Notes: generated by a model not told the origin, from the sequence alone. A stretch of 64,000 nt of DNA from Oscillospiraceae bacterium (GCA_015065725.1 SVPV01000007.1:24179-88178); one strand, 5' to 3'. Numbered from the stretch's first letter, positions 26,991-36,364 are shown. Numbers and translations are program-made.

Positions 26991-27263
26991 ATGGTAAAGG
27001 GCGTTAACAGAACGGTTATAGAGGTAAATAATACAGGCAGTAAGGTATTTGAAAAAATAGTGTTCTATGTTTCTCCGCAGTACGGAAATTTAAGTGCAAA
27101 GGTCTTAAAACGGGCGGCAGGCGAAATATCGTTAGGCCTTAATTCTTATCCTAAAAAGAAAACACTTAGACAACGTATGATAATAAGACGGAGAGTTATT
27201 ATCGCCTCTATAGTAACGGCGGTTTTATTAGCTGCCGTGGGAATTGTTTGGTTGATTTTGTGA
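26991..27263 (+). CDS. Small C-terminally anchored membrane protein
   Basis: 90 residues: an N-terminal domain beginning MVKGVNRTVIEVNNTGSKVF, known from memory as a conserved start in many Clostridia proteins of unknown role, a basic stretch (KKKTLRQRMIIRRR) and a C-terminal membrane helix (about residues 69-90). The basic stretch on the near side predicts a cytoplasmic N-terminus. It has AAAAGGGG as ribosome site and a terminator directly after it, so it is monocistronic. Function unknown. Confidence 0.75.
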   Translation: MVKGVNRTVIEVNNTGSKVFEKIVFYVSPQYGNLSAKVLKRAAGEISLGLNSYPKKKTLRQRMIIRRRVIIASIVTAVLLAAVGIVWLIL

Positions 27264-27272
27264 ATAGAGTGT

Positions 27273-27311
27273 AAAAAAGCAGGAAGACTAGCATATCTTC
27301 TTGCTTTTTTT
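27273..27311 (+). terminator. Terminator after the small anchored protein gene
   Basis: About 15 bp stem (AAAAAAGCAGGAAGA with its complement, one G.T) ending in CTTTTTTT. Confidence 0.85.
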
Positions 27312-27370
27312 AAGCTTTTAAAGTATAATTAATAACGTATATGATGTTTAAAAGGAATATGGTGATTGTT

Positions 27371-28114
27371 TTGAAAAAAGATTTAAAAACAGTTTTCACG
27401 CTGTGTGGTTATCTTATTGTAGCAGGAATTATGTGTGTCGTTTGCTATTCATCAATTAAAATACTTGTTAACTCTGCATTTACCGATGTTAAGGGCTACG
27501 GCGTTTACGGTACTTTGGAGGGTTTGGAAGATAAAGAATATCTTTATAGCTTTGTTTATGATAAAGGTGAAACCAATGCAGAAGATGACACTAAGTGGGC
27601 GGAATATGAAAAACAAGGCTATACACTTGAAAAATATACCGAACGCACAACACTCTCTAAGAGGGCAAGTGCTATAACATCGGTTGTTTCACAAATTTTG
27701 TGTCTTATTTTTGTTGGCTCTTTTATTTTTTCAATACTGCTTAAACGCGGTAGTAAGGAAGGCAATCTTGTCCGTATAGGTGCAATGAAACCCAATGCAC
27801 TTAAAGGTCTTATAGTTACTTTGCTTGCCTGTTTGCCCGCATTTGTTACTTACATAGTATTTCTTATTTCAGTTGTCGGCAACTATGAGGGATTTTCGGT
27901 TAACTTATATGCGTTTTTAAATGTTACGTACTGGCCGATTTTTGATTTAATTTTCAGCTCTGCAAAAACTGTAAGTGACGTAGGTGTATGGCAGTTAATT
28001 GCATGCTTCTTGTTACAGACAATAATTCCTTTGATGGGTGCGGTGTCTTACTATATTGGATATAAGGATTATGAGTTTTTAAGTAAACTTTTATATAAAA
28101 AGAAGAGGGGTTAA
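27371..28114 (+). CDS. Membrane protein of unknown function
   Basis: About 247 residues with five or so membrane segments: one at the N-terminus (TVFTLCGYLIVAGIMCVVCY), a soluble acidic part (about 50-95), then a cluster of hydrophobic segments in the second half. The frame opens at ATG 27341, but GGTGAT at 27361 points to TTG 27371, giving the start MKKDLKTVFTL; this ribosome-site/TTG pair recurs in the window. It stands five bases before a DUF624 gene, so the two probably work together in the envelope. No motif gives a function. Confidence 0.65.
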   Translation: MKKDLKTVFTLCGYLIVAGIMCVVCYSSIKILVNSAFTDVKGYGVYGTLEGLEDKEYLYSFVYDKGETNAEDDTKWAEYEKQGYTLEKYTERTTLSKRASAITSVVSQILCLIFVGSFIFSILLKRGSKEGNLVRIGAMKPNALKGLIVTLLACLPAFVTYIVFLISVVGNYEGFSVNLYAFLNVTYWPIFDLIFSSAKTVSDVGVWQLIACFLLQTIIPLMGAVSYYIGYKDYEFLSKLLYKKKRG

Positions 28115-28119
28115 AAACA

Positions 28120-28983
28120 ATGGCATTTAAGTTTTTTAATTACGATAAGGCGGGACCTGGAATTAGCAAAAATGCTCCGCAAAAAAGAAAATTTATAGTT
28201 TTTTTTGAAACTTTCTTTAGAAATATATGGAAGTTTATGCCTATTAATTTGGTTTATTTTGGGGTTTCACTTCCGATTATTACGAACGGACTGGCAACTG
28301 TAGGTATTACCCACGTTGTAAGAAATACTGCACTTGATAAACACTCCTTTGGTTTGAGTGATTTTTTTGAAACGATTAAAAAGAATTGGAAACAGGCACT
28401 TTCAGTAGGTATTATCAACACTATAATCACAATGATTATAGCGTGTGACTTTATGTTCTTTCATAACTATAACGGAAATTCAATTTTTGGCACGGTAGGT
28501 TTGGGCTTTTCATTGTTTTTGGCGTTTACCTTTGCTGTTATGAATTTCTACATTTGGACACTTATGATAACCTTTAATTTTACTACAACCCAGCTTTATA
28601 AAAACAGTTTTAAATTTGTATTTTTAAACCTTTGGAAAAATGCACTCTGCCTTATACTTGAGGTTTTAATGTATGCAGTTTATGCACTTGTTGGATATAT
28701 AATTTTACATATGTCAGCAAATATTGTTATGATGCTCTTAGCAGTTACAATGATTGTTTTTGTATTAACATTTCCGTGTTATAGGGCACTTATGATACAG
28801 TACTTTGTATTTCCGCCAATAAAGAAGTTTATTATTGAGCCGTATTATAAAGCACATCCTTTTGAGGATATCGAAAAGCGTCGCGATTTAGGCCTTGAAA
28901 TTGAAGAGCTAAAGCGTTACGATGAAGATGGCAATCTTATTACCGATGATGAAGAACTAGTATTTGATGATACAGTTAATTAA
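28120..28983 (+). CDS. DUF624/YesL-family membrane protein
   Basis: 287 residues with about six membrane segments. The DUF624 features are present: an N-terminal region with FFRNIWKFMPINLVYFG, a cytoplasmic loop HSFGLSDFFETIKKNWKQAL, and FPCYRALMIQYFVFPPIKKF near the end, followed by an acidic tail. YesL-like proteins are often found beside ABC sugar transporters and may assist them; here no transporter is adjacent, only another membrane protein. Function unknown. Confidence 0.82.
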   Translation: MAFKFFNYDKAGPGISKNAPQKRKFIVFFETFFRNIWKFMPINLVYFGVSLPIITNGLATVGITHVVRNTALDKHSFGLSDFFETIKKNWKQALSVGIINTIITMIIACDFMFFHNYNGNSIFGTVGLGFSLFLAFTFAVMNFYIWTLMITFNFTTTQLYKNSFKFVFLNLWKNALCLILEVLMYAVYALVGYIILHMSANIVMMLLAVTMIVFVLTFPCYRALMIQYFVFPPIKKFIIEPYYKAHPFEDIEKRRDLGLEIEELKRYDEDGNLITDDEELVFDDTVN

Positions 28984-29001
28984 TTTAAAATAATTCAAAT
29001 T

Positions 29002-29037
29002 AAGTCCGATGGAATTTTGTTCTATCGGACTTTAATT
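29002..29037 (+). terminator. Terminator after the DUF624 gene
   Basis: Stem GTCCGATGGAA/TTCTATCGGAC (11 bp with one G.T), then TTTAATTTTG. Confidence 0.75.
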
Positions 29038-29079
29038 TTGTGAAGATTTTCTGCATATATAATTGTGAGGTGATTATAT

Positions 29080-29343
29080 ATGGGTTGTAGAATTGATGAA
29101 CTCAAAAATAAACAGGTGGTCTGTATAGGTAACGGATGTGTTATAGGATATGTTTCGGACGTTGAGCTTGATATTGATACGGGTGAATTGATTTCAATAA
29201 TAATATACGGTAGGTCGCGGTTTATGGGCTTTTTCGGCAGGGAGGATATTGTTATACCGTGGCGGGATATTAGGGTCATAGGAAACGAAACTATTTTGGT
29301 GTCTACAGACCTACCGTCTCTAAGAGAAATAAGAGGAAAATAA
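29080..29343 (+). CDS. YlmC/YmxH-family PRC-barrel protein
   Basis: 87 residues forming a PRC-barrel: RIDELKNKQVVCIGNGCVIGY, an acidic turn DVELDIDTGELISIII, GREDIVIPWRDIRVIGNETILV. Paralogues in Bacillus, YlmC and YmxH, are linked to sporulation (YmxH is sigma-E dependent), with no known activity. The ribosome site GAGGTGAT lies 7 bases before the ATG. Short gene with its own terminators on both sides. Confidence 0.88.
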   Translation: MGCRIDELKNKQVVCIGNGCVIGYVSDVELDIDTGELISIIIYGRSRFMGFFGREDIVIPWRDIRVIGNETILVSTDLPSLREIRGK

Positions 29344-29348
29344 TGTAA

Positions 29349-29383
29349 GGTCTGCTGGGTGATATTCTAGCAGACCATAAAAT
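29349..29383 (+). terminator. Hairpin terminator after ylmC/ymxH
   Basis: Stem GGTCTGCT/AGCAGACC with a 12-base loop; the following tract (ATAAAATTTG) is only weakly T-rich, so efficiency is uncertain. Confidence 0.6.
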
Positions 29384-29451
29384 TTGTCCAAAATGCCTAC
29401 TGAATGGCAATATGTTCCACTAAAGTTTGGATTATGTTTTGTATTACTGTG

Positions 29452-29480
29452 TTGACAAGTGTCGAAAATTGGATTACAAT
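29452..29480 (+). promoter_or_regulatory. Strong SigA promoter of the O-acetylation pair
   Basis: Consensus TTGACA (29452-29457), 17-base spacer, TACAAT (29475-29480), 34 bases before the MBOAT ATG. Confidence 0.88.
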
Positions 29481-29514
29481 AAAGGTCAATGAATTTTAAG
29501 GGGTAGGAATTTTA

Positions 29515-30963
29515 ATGGTATTCTCAAGCTTGTTTTTTCTCTATCTGTTTTTGCCATTAAATTTAATATGTTACTTTTTTGCACCTAGTTTGCGTGCAAA
29601 AAATATAGTTATGCTTATTTTCTCGCTTGTGTTTTACGCTTGGGGAGAGCCAGTGTATCTGTTTTTGCTTTTAGGTATGGCATTTTTTGATTGGATTATT
29701 GCTATTTATATCGGAAAACAGGTACCAAAATCCACTGGTGCAAAGCTTGGTATAGTTATGATGTGTCTGGTAAACCTTGGTCTTTTGTCGGTTTTCAAGT
29801 ACGGCACATTCTTTCTTTCAAATATTAAGGCAATTACGGGTTTCCCTCAAAGTATACCTAATATTTTGTTACCTATCGGTATTTCTTTTTATACCTTTCA
29901 GCTTATGTCTTATGTTATTGATGTTTATAGAAAAGAAACTGAGGCACAAAAGAATTATTTTAAATTATTGCTTTATGTAAGCCTTTTTCATCAGTGTATT
30001 GCGGGTCCTATAGTTAGGTATAAGGATGTTGAAAATGCTATTACAGAGCGTAGTGTCAGCTCGGCAGATATAAGCTATGGCGTTTGGCGTTTTACAATTG
30101 GTCTTGCTAAAAAATCGGTTTTAGCAAATGTTTGCGGTGCGGTTGCCGATAGCTTTCTTGTAAAAGACAGTGCCGAAAATGCCGCCGCTTTACTTGAGGG
30201 ACGTTCGGTTGTAGGTGTTTGGGTTGGCGTTTTGGCGTATATGCTTCAAATATATTTAGATTTCTCTGCTTATTCTGATATGGCAATAGGTATGGGTAAG
30301 ATGATAGGTTTCCATTATATTGAAAACTTTAATTATCCCTATATGTCAAGGTCGGTTTCAGAGTTTTGGCGTAGATGGCATATTTCGCTCGGCTCGTTTT
30401 TTAGGGATTATCTGTATATTCCTCTAGGTGGCAACCGTAAGGGTATAGCTCGCACAATTATTAATCTTTTTGTAGTTTGGTTCTTTACGGGTATGTGGCA
30501 CGGTGCCTCGTGGAATTTTGTGCTTTGGGGCCTCTACTTTTTTGTCTTTATAGCTTTAGAAAGACTGTTTTTATCAAAGCTGCTCGAAAAAAATAAGGTG
30601 ATATCACATATTTACCTTTTGGTTATTATATATTTCGGTTGGATACTGTTTAGATTCCGCGACATGAATTTAATTTTAGTAACCCTAAAGTCTATGTTCG
30701 GACTAAACGGTAACGCGTTTTATAATTTTGAAACAAATTCGGTGCTTTTAAATAATCTGCTTTTACTGTTGGTATCTCTTGTTGCGGCAACTCCGCTTTT
30801 AAAGAATATTTGTAACAATGTAAAGTTGATTGCTGTTAAAAGCAGTGTTGTTAGTATAGTCTATTCGGTTGTGCGTATAGCTTGGCCTATTATATTACTA
30901 TTGCTTTCAACCGCTTCATTGGTCGGAGATTCTTATAATCCGTTTTTGTATTTCCAGTTTTAA
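29515..30963 (+). CDS. MBOAT O-acyltransferase, AlgI/PatA-like
   Basis: 482 residues, polytopic (about 11-12 membrane segments). The MBOAT core is present: LGNGISFYTFQL-like PIGISFYTFQLMSYVIDVYR, FHQCIAGPIVRY, WRRWHISLGSFFRDYLYIPLGG, and the catalytic His region FFTGMWHGASWNFVLWG. Such proteins pass acetyl groups from a cytoplasmic donor across the membrane onto an extracellular polymer. The next gene encodes an AlgJ/AlgX-like partner, so this is a two-component O-acetylation machine; the acceptor may be peptidoglycan, teichoic acid or an exopolysaccharide. Its promoter is near consensus. Confidence 0.93.
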   Translation: MVFSSLFFLYLFLPLNLICYFFAPSLRAKNIVMLIFSLVFYAWGEPVYLFLLLGMAFFDWIIAIYIGKQVPKSTGAKLGIVMMCLVNLGLLSVFKYGTFFLSNIKAITGFPQSIPNILLPIGISFYTFQLMSYVIDVYRKETEAQKNYFKLLLYVSLFHQCIAGPIVRYKDVENAITERSVSSADISYGVWRFTIGLAKKSVLANVCGAVADSFLVKDSAENAAALLEGRSVVGVWVGVLAYMLQIYLDFSAYSDMAIGMGKMIGFHYIENFNYPYMSRSVSEFWRRWHISLGSFFRDYLYIPLGGNRKGIARTIINLFVVWFFTGMWHGASWNFVLWGLYFFVFIALERLFLSKLLEKNKVISHIYLLVIIYFGWILFRFRDMNLILVTLKSMFGLNGNAFYNFETNSVLLNNLLLLLVSLVAATPLLKNICNNVKLIAVKSSVVSIVYSVVRIAWPIILLLLSTASLVGDSYNPFLYFQF

Positions 30964-30996
30964 TTTAAAAATTTTATTAAGAAAGGGGAGGGGTGT

Positions 30997-32364
30997 ATGA
31001 AAAAAGCCAAAACCACCAAAGGCTTTAGTTTTTATTTTACTGATGCATTGATGACACGTGTGTTTTTTGCGGTTTTAATTGTAGTTGCCGTTTTGGCACT
31101 TATACCTGCTCTCCGTCCAAAATATTCCGAAAGTGAAAAGCGTGAGCTTACAAAATTCCCGAAGTTCAGTTTTGAGGCATTGGCAGACGGTACATATTTT
31201 GACAATATAAATTTGTGGTATGCCGATACATTTCCGCTTCGCGATAGCCTTATAAACCTAAACAACGTTTTAAAGGGAAGTCTTAAGGTTGAAAACTCGG
31301 TTGAAATTCACGGCGATTTAACGGTGGGTGACGATATTCCTCTAGCAGAAGATAATTCTTCTGATAGCAGTTCCTCACAAGATGTTTCGTCAAGCGAAAC
31401 TAAAGATAATGTTACTTCGTCCGAAAGCAGTTCAAGTACTGTTACAACCGACCCCCAGACCGTTGAAACTTTAGGTGCTATTATAAGGGTTAAAAATACT
31501 GCGTTTGAGTATTATAATTTTAACCAGAGAATTTCGGATTTATATGCCTCTCATATCAGTTATGCCGCCGACAGTCTAAAGGATTATGCAACGGTATATG
31601 CGATTGTTCCGCCTACATCAATAGGCGTTATGTTGCCTGATGATATGTATGATAAAATTAATTCATCAGACCAGAAAAAAGCGATTGAATATATATATGA
31701 AAAAATGTCGCCAACAGTTCAAAAGGTCAACCCTTATAAAACCTTGAAGGCACGTAACGATGAGTATATATATTTCCGCACCGACCACCATTGGACAGCA
31801 TTAGGTGCATATTATGCGTATTGTGACTTGATGAAGGTAAAGGGAGTTACACCCCCTTCGCTTGACGTCTTTACGCGACACGAATTTTCGGGATTTTTAG
31901 GTTCTTTTTATAGGCAGACAAAGTCACCCTATCTTGCCGAAACACCTGATACTGTTTTAGCATTTGAGCCTGTTTGGACTAATACTATTACAACAACTAT
32001 GGGTGTTGGTAATGTGGTTGATAAGAAAATTGTTTCGGACGGAAATGCTTTAAGTGAGGCTAATAAGTATCTTTGTTTTATAACGGGCGACCGACCGTAC
32101 GGAATAATTAACAATCCAAACTTAACCGACGGCTCATCCTGCCTTATTATTAAGGATTCTTTTGGTAATGCAATGGTGCCTTATTTTGTGGCAAACTATC
32201 AAATGGTCCACGTAATTGATTATAGACATTTTCCTACTGTGGATGCACGAAAACTAAAACAGTTTGTAACCGAGAATGCTATTCGGGATGTTGTCTTTAT
32301 AAACAATGTTTCCTCAACCCGTAACGAATCACTTGTAAATCAAATAGGTAATTTTGTAAGATAA
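30997..32364 (+). CDS. AlgJ/AlgX-like acetyltransferase partner (DHHW protein)
   Basis: 455 residues. An N-terminal membrane anchor (about 16-40) is followed by a Ser/Asp-rich linker (about 110-150) and an SGNH-like extracellular domain. The signature RTDHHWTALGAYYAY carries the Asp-His pair of the family, and a later IKDSFGNAMVPYF holds the nucleophile Ser typical of AlgJ/AlgX. It completes acetyl transfer to the polymer, working with the MBOAT protein encoded 33 bases upstream. The long low-complexity linker places the domain away from the membrane. Polymer specificity cannot be read. Confidence 0.9.
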   Translation: MKKAKTTKGFSFYFTDALMTRVFFAVLIVVAVLALIPALRPKYSESEKRELTKFPKFSFEALADGTYFDNINLWYADTFPLRDSLINLNNVLKGSLKVENSVEIHGDLTVGDDIPLAEDNSSDSSSSQDVSSSETKDNVTSSESSSSTVTTDPQTVETLGAIIRVKNTAFEYYNFNQRISDLYASHISYAADSLKDYATVYAIVPPTSIGVMLPDDMYDKINSSDQKKAIEYIYEKMSPTVQKVNPYKTLKARNDEYIYFRTDHHWTALGAYYAYCDLMKVKGVTPPSLDVFTRHEFSGFLGSFYRQTKSPYLAETPDTVLAFEPVWTNTITTTMGVGNVVDKKIVSDGNALSEANKYLCFITGDRPYGIINNPNLTDGSSCLIIKDSFGNAMVPYFVANYQMVHVIDYRHFPTVDARKLKQFVTENAIRDVVFINNVSSTRNESLVNQIGNFVR

Positions 32365-32367
32365 TAT

Positions 32368-32405
32368 AAAACAGACGTATGGATTTCCATACGTCTGTTT
32401 TTTTA
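32368..32405. terminator. Terminator after the O-acetylation pair
   Basis: Stem AACAGACGTATGGA with its complement (over 14 bp) and TTTTTTT; also suitable for the converging proC transcript. Confidence 0.9.
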
Positions 32406-32416
32406 GTAAATATGTT

Positions 32417-33220
32417 TTATTTTAACTCTAATGTTCTTTTATATGCGGCTTTAATAGCATTCATACAGCTAGAGCGGAATGCACCGTCTTCAAGTGCATG
32501 GACGCCTGCTATTGTTGTACCGCCGGGACTGCAAACCTCATCCTTTAATGTGGCGGGGTGCTTGCCTGTTTCTATAAGCATTTTTGCGGCACCTAAAAGT
32601 GTTTGGTAGGAATAGGATAATGCCTTATCTCGCGGAATACCGCATTCAACTGCACCGTCGGCTAAAGCTTCGGCAAACATATAAACAAAAGCGGGACCGC
32701 AACCCGAAAGTGAGCCTGCGGCATCGATAAACTTTTCTTCTATCATATCTATTTTGCCTGCAAATTCTAAAGCGTTCTGAAATGCGTTAATTTCTGCCTC
32801 TGTGACGCCGCCGTAGGTAGAGCATAAAATCATACCCTCACCCACAAAAACGGGTGTATTGGGCATTATACGAATTATAGGATAGCTACCGTCGGCGTAC
32901 AGGGAAATTTTTTCTGCAGATAGTCCTGCCGCCATAGTTACAAGCACAAAACGCTCGTTTCGGTTTTTAAGAATATTCTTAATACCGCTTAATACCGATT
33001 CCATAACCTGTGGCTTTACTGCTAAAAATATAAACTTGCATTTTTGGGCTATAGTTTCGTTGTCACTACAGGTGGCGGAAATTTTTTCGGCTAAATTTTT
33101 AGCTTTTTCATTGTCGTAGTCTGAAATTAGTAGCTCTTCACCCGAAAATTTACGGCTTATAGCAGTAGCTAATGCACCGCCCATATTACCCGCACCGATA
33201 AAACCAAATGTATTACTCAT
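32417..33220 (-). CDS. proC: Pyrroline-5-carboxylate reductase
   Basis: 267 residues. N-terminal Rossmann motif FGFIGAGNMGGALA binds NAD(P)H; KPQVMESVL, RIMPNTPVFVGEGM, and the C-terminal LSGCGPAFVYMFAEALADGAV plus LKDEVCSPGGTTIAGVHALE are diagnostic. It performs the last step of proline synthesis from glutamate. It follows proA by 11 bases, forming the proB-proA-proC set with all three pathway enzymes. Confidence 0.97.
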   Translation of the reverse strand: MSNTFGFIGAGNMGGALATAISRKFSGEELLISDYDNEKAKNLAEKISATCSDNETIAQKCKFIFLAVKPQVMESVLSGIKNILKNRNERFVLVTMAAGLSAEKISLYADGSYPIIRIMPNTPVFVGEGMILCSTYGGVTEAEINAFQNALEFAGKIDMIEEKFIDAAGSLSGCGPAFVYMFAEALADGAVECGIPRDKALSYSYQTLLGAAKMLIETGKHPATLKDEVCSPGGTTIAGVHALEDGAFRSSCMNAIKAAYKRTLELK

Positions 33221-33231
33221 ATAAATACCTC

Positions 33232-34482
33232 TTATCTTATGTGTCCGTTTCCACGGATTATATACTTGTAGGTAGTAAGCTCTTCTATACCCATAGGACC
33301 TCTTGCGTGTAGCTTTTGGGTGGAAATACCCATCTCACAGCCAAGACCAAACTCGCCGCCGTCGGTGAAGCGGGTAGAGGCGTTTACATAAACTGCCGCA
33401 CTGTCAACCGATAAGGTGAATTTTTCCGCAGTAGAGGGATTATTTGTTATTATAGCTTCGCTATGATGTGTTGAATGTTCGGCAATATGCGAAATTGCCG
33501 CGTCAACGCTGTCTACAACGCCTATCGCTAACTTGTAGTCTAAAAATTCAGTATCAAAGGAGTTTTCATTTTGTGGGGTGCCGTCAATAATTAGTGAGGC
33601 GGCTTTATCTAAAATAAGCTCGGCAGTTTTTGGACGTTCTTTTCCTGTTAATCTTTCCTTCAAAAGCGGTAAAAATTGTTTTGCAATATCTTTATGCACA
33701 AGACAAACCTCAGCCGCATTGCAAACAGACGGACGGCTCATTTTTGCGTTTTCAACTATATTAAGTGCCATATTTATGTCGGCTTCACGGTCTACATAAA
33801 TGTGGCAAATGCCTGTTCCTGTTTGTATGCAGGGAACAGTAGCATTTTGTATGCAGGCGTTTATAAGTCCTGCACCGCCACGGGGGATTAGCATATCAAC
33901 ATAGTCGTTAGCTCGCATAAGCTCGTTTGCACTATCTCTTGAAGTATCTTCAATTAGATTTATAAGGTCGGGATTCTCGCCCGATTTTATAAGTCCCTCA
34001 CGTAAAGCATCAACAATAGCCTTAGCACTGCGGTAAGCCTCTTTACCGCCTCGAAGCACACAAACATTACCCGATTTAAGAGCAAGTGCTGCCGCGTCAG
34101 AGGTCACGTTTGGTCGGCTTTCGTAAATTATTGCAATAACGCCGATTGGTGCGGTTATCTTTTCGATAATCAGTCCGTCATCTCTTGTAGAAGAAGATAT
34201 AACCTTGCCTATAGGGTCGGGTAGGGAGGCTACCTTTTTAATACCCTCTGCCATATCTAAAATACGGGCGTCTGTAAGGGTTAGGCGGTCTATCATTACG
34301 TCAGAAACGCTATTTCTTGCCGCCTCAATATCAAGTGCATTTGCCTTTAGAATTTCAGCTTTTGCTAAAATAAGGCTTTCTGCCATACTAAAGAGAGCTT
34401 TTTCTTTACGTTCTTTAGTTAATAAAGAAACGTCGGCAGCCGCACGCTTTGCGGATTTTAAAATATCTATAGTTTTTTTCAT
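33232..34482 (-). CDS. proA: Gamma-glutamyl phosphate reductase
   Basis: 416 residues of aldehyde-dehydrogenase fold. It reduces glutamyl-5-phosphate with NADPH to the semialdehyde. Seen are APIGVIAIIYESRPNVT, LRGGKEAYRSAKAIVDAL, LIPRGGAGLI, and PSVCNAAEVCLV with the catalytic Cys; the C-terminus holds GGEFGLGCEMGISTQKLHARGPMG. The start overlaps the proB stop by four bases (ATGA), so the enzymes are made in step. Confidence 0.97.
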   Translation of the reverse strand: MKKTIDILKSAKRAAADVSLLTKERKEKALFSMAESLILAKAEILKANALDIEAARNSVSDVMIDRLTLTDARILDMAEGIKKVASLPDPIGKVISSSTRDDGLIIEKITAPIGVIAIIYESRPNVTSDAAALALKSGNVCVLRGGKEAYRSAKAIVDALREGLIKSGENPDLINLIEDTSRDSANELMRANDYVDMLIPRGGAGLINACIQNATVPCIQTGTGICHIYVDREADINMALNIVENAKMSRPSVCNAAEVCLVHKDIAKQFLPLLKERLTGKERPKTAELILDKAASLIIDGTPQNENSFDTEFLDYKLAIGVVDSVDAAISHIAEHSTHHSEAIITNNPSTAEKFTLSVDSAAVYVNASTRFTDGGEFGLGCEMGISTQKLHARGPMGIEELTTYKYIIRGNGHIR

Positions 34483-35252
34483 TGTTTTTTCACCGCTTTA
34501 AATCTTGTGCCTATGTTTTCACCGTTTACTATATCATAAAGCACTTCGGGGTCGTTGCCGTTTGCAATTACCATTTCAATACCGTTTTTGGTAGCAATTT
34601 CTGCCGCGTGCAGTTTAGTCTGCATACCGCCTGTACCAAGCTTTGTGACCGCACTGCCTGTCATAGCAATAATTTCAGACGTAATTTCGTCAACCTCACT
34701 TAAAAGTGTGGCATTCGGATTTTTGTGTGGGTCTTCGGTATAAAGTCCGTCAATATCGGATAAAAGTATTAATAAATCAGCCTCAGAGGACCTTGCAACA
34801 ATAGCAGCAAGCGTATCGTTATCACCAATAACAATTTCGTCTGTAGCGATAGTATCATTTTCATTAATAATGGGCAGAGCCTCAAGCTCTAAAAGTCTGT
34901 AAAGCGTATTTTGGAAATTTTTATTTCTTTCCTCGTTTTGTATATCGGCACCTGTTATTAGTATCTGTGCTACTGTGTGATTATGCTCAGAAAACAGCTT
35001 GTCATATATGTACATAAGCTCACATTGACCTACAGCTGCAGCGGCTTGCTTGGTGGGAATGTCGGTAGGTCTTGTCTTTAAAGACAGTTTTCCAACACCC
35101 ATACCAATAGCACCCGAGGATACTAAAATTATTTGGTGACCTGCATTTTTTAAATCACTCATAACCTCGCAAAGCTTTTCTACGCGGCGAATATTTAAAT
35201 GTCCGGTAGCGTGTGTGAGGGTAGAAGTTCCAATTTTTATTACAATACGCAT
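34479..35252 (-). CDS. proB: Glutamate 5-kinase, short form without PUA domain
   Basis: 257 residues, only the amino-acid-kinase domain: KIGTSTLTHATGHLN, VSSGAIGMGVGKL, INENDTIATDEIVIGDNDTLAAIV, and GTGGMQTKLHAAEIA. It phosphorylates glutamate, the committed and proline-inhibited step. The C-terminal PUA domain found in Bacillus and Escherichia enzymes (about 365 residues) is missing; the reading frame simply ends and overlaps proA by four bases, so this is a natural short form and not a truncation. Such forms keep feedback inhibition in some species. Confidence 0.96.
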   Translation of the reverse strand: MRIVIKIGTSTLTHATGHLNIRRVEKLCEVMSDLKNAGHQIILVSSGAIGMGVGKLSLKTRPTDIPTKQAAAAVGQCELMYIYDKLFSEHNHTVAQILITGADIQNEERNKNFQNTLYRLLELEALPIINENDTIATDEIVIGDNDTLAAIVARSSEADLLILLSDIDGLYTEDPHKNPNATLLSEVDEITSEIIAMTGSAVTKLGTGGMQTKLHAAEIATKNGIEMVIANGNDPEVLYDIVNGENIGTRFKAVKKQ

Positions 35253-35294
35253 AAATATTCCCCTTTAAGAGATAAAAATCAATTACAGTTTTAG

Positions 35295-35882
35295 TTATTT
35301 ATCAGCCATTACAGAGCGTAAATCTTCAACTGCAGTGTCGTCGGTTTCTTCTGCTGATGCGGCACATAATACTTCATCAACGGTATCGCATACATAAAGT
35401 AAATCTAAATTGCTGGGAGATACGAAATGCTGTTCGATAGATGCTTTTAGCATATCAATTAGCGGATTAAAATAACCGTTTATATTAAAAATAATAATCT
35501 TTTTAGAATGTCTTTTAAGCTGACGCAGAGAATATATCTCAAAAAACTCGTCAAATGTACCTATGCCACCTGGCGTTACAACAAAAGCGTCGGATTTTTC
35601 TTCCATAATCTGCTTTCTTTCACGCATGGTTTCGGTATAAATAAACTCGGTGCAATCTTCAAAAAGCACACCGTCAACTAAAAAGAAAGAGGGTGCTACG
35701 CCTATAATTTCACCTTTGTTTGAGGCAACACCGCGTGCCACTGCACCCATCATACCGTTTTTACCGCCACCGTAAACAATGCCGTGTCCGCTTTCTGCTA
35801 GAGCCTTTCCTAAAGCTTCACCGGCTTCTATATAGCTTTTATCTATATTATTTGATGCGGCACCGTAAATACAAAGCTTCAT
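35295..35882 (-). CDS. LOG-family protein (TIGR00730)
   Basis: About 195 residues with Rossmann fold and the LOG motif PGGIGTFDEFFE plus VYGGGKNGMMGAVARGV. Family members release free cytokinin-like bases by hydrolysing nucleoside 5'-monophosphates; in bacteria the natural substrate is often unclear, and old annotations call them lysine decarboxylase, which is wrong. ATG 35882 overlaps the nudix stop (ATGA) and lies 6 bases after GGGGA; the ATG at 35888 is too near that site. Translational coupling to a nudix hydrolase suggests nucleotide clean-up. Confidence 0.9.
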   Translation of the reverse strand: MKLCIYGAASNNIDKSYIEAGEALGKALAESGHGIVYGGGKNGMMGAVARGVASNKGEIIGVAPSFFLVDGVLFEDCTEFIYTETMRERKQIMEEKSDAFVVTPGGIGTFDEFFEIYSLRQLKRHSKKIIIFNINGYFNPLIDMLKASIEQHFVSPSNLDLLYVCDTVDEVLCAASAEETDDTAVEDLRSVMADK

Positions 35883-36364
35883 AAACATTCCCCAATATCT
35901 AAAATTTTATCGTTTAAAACAGCCGTTATAAGCTTGTCTCCCACATAGCAAAGCTTTAGTGAGAAAAAAGGCGTTTTGCTGTCTTCAATTAGTCTTAAAA
36001 AGATTTTATCGCCTACCCAAATCGGTAAGTTGTATATCTCTTTTATATCAACCCAACAAAGTTCTCCTTCATCACACTCTTTTAACTCACCGTAAAAATC
36101 ATCGGTTTTAAAAATGTGCATATATTCGGTTTCCCACTTGTCAGATACAAAGGTAACAATTCCGCGATATTCGGCAGAATTAAGGGCAAGTCCTGTTTCT
36201 TCAAAGACTTCTCGGCGGTTACATTCTTCGGGACTCTCTTTGTCTTCAAATTTACCGCCTATACCAACCCATTTATCTTCGTTAAGGTCGTTTTTCTTTT
36301 TTATTCGGTGCAACATTAAATATTTGCCGTCTTTTTCAATGTGGCAAAGGGTGGTGTTTCTCAT
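35879..36364 (-). CDS. Nudix hydrolase, MutT/8-oxo-dGTPase-like
   Basis: 161 residues. The Nudix box is complete (GGKFEDKESPEECNRREVFEETGL, given here in two halves: GGKFEDKESPEE and CNRREVFEETGL). N-terminal TTLCHIEKDGKYLMLHRIKK resembles Firmicute 8-oxo-dGTP diphosphatases (MTH1-like, DUF4743-free). It hydrolyses a nucleoside diphosphate linked to a moiety X, probably oxidised dGTP. Both ends overlap neighbours by four bases (ATGA), so ltaS-like, nudix and LOG genes form one coupled set. Confidence 0.88.
   Translation of the reverse strand: MRNTTLCHIEKDGKYLMLHRIKKKNDLNEDKWVGIGGKFEDKESPEECNRREVFEETGLALNSAEYRGIVTFVSDKWETEYMHIFKTDDFYGELKECDEGELCWVDIKEIYNLPIWVGDKIFLRLIEDSKTPFFSLKLCYVGDKLITAVLNDKILDIGECL

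Noticed and set aside
34479..35252. proB truncated by mutation
   Set aside because: The stop is placed in an ATGA overlap with proA and there is no PUA-coding remnant, so it is a natural short form.
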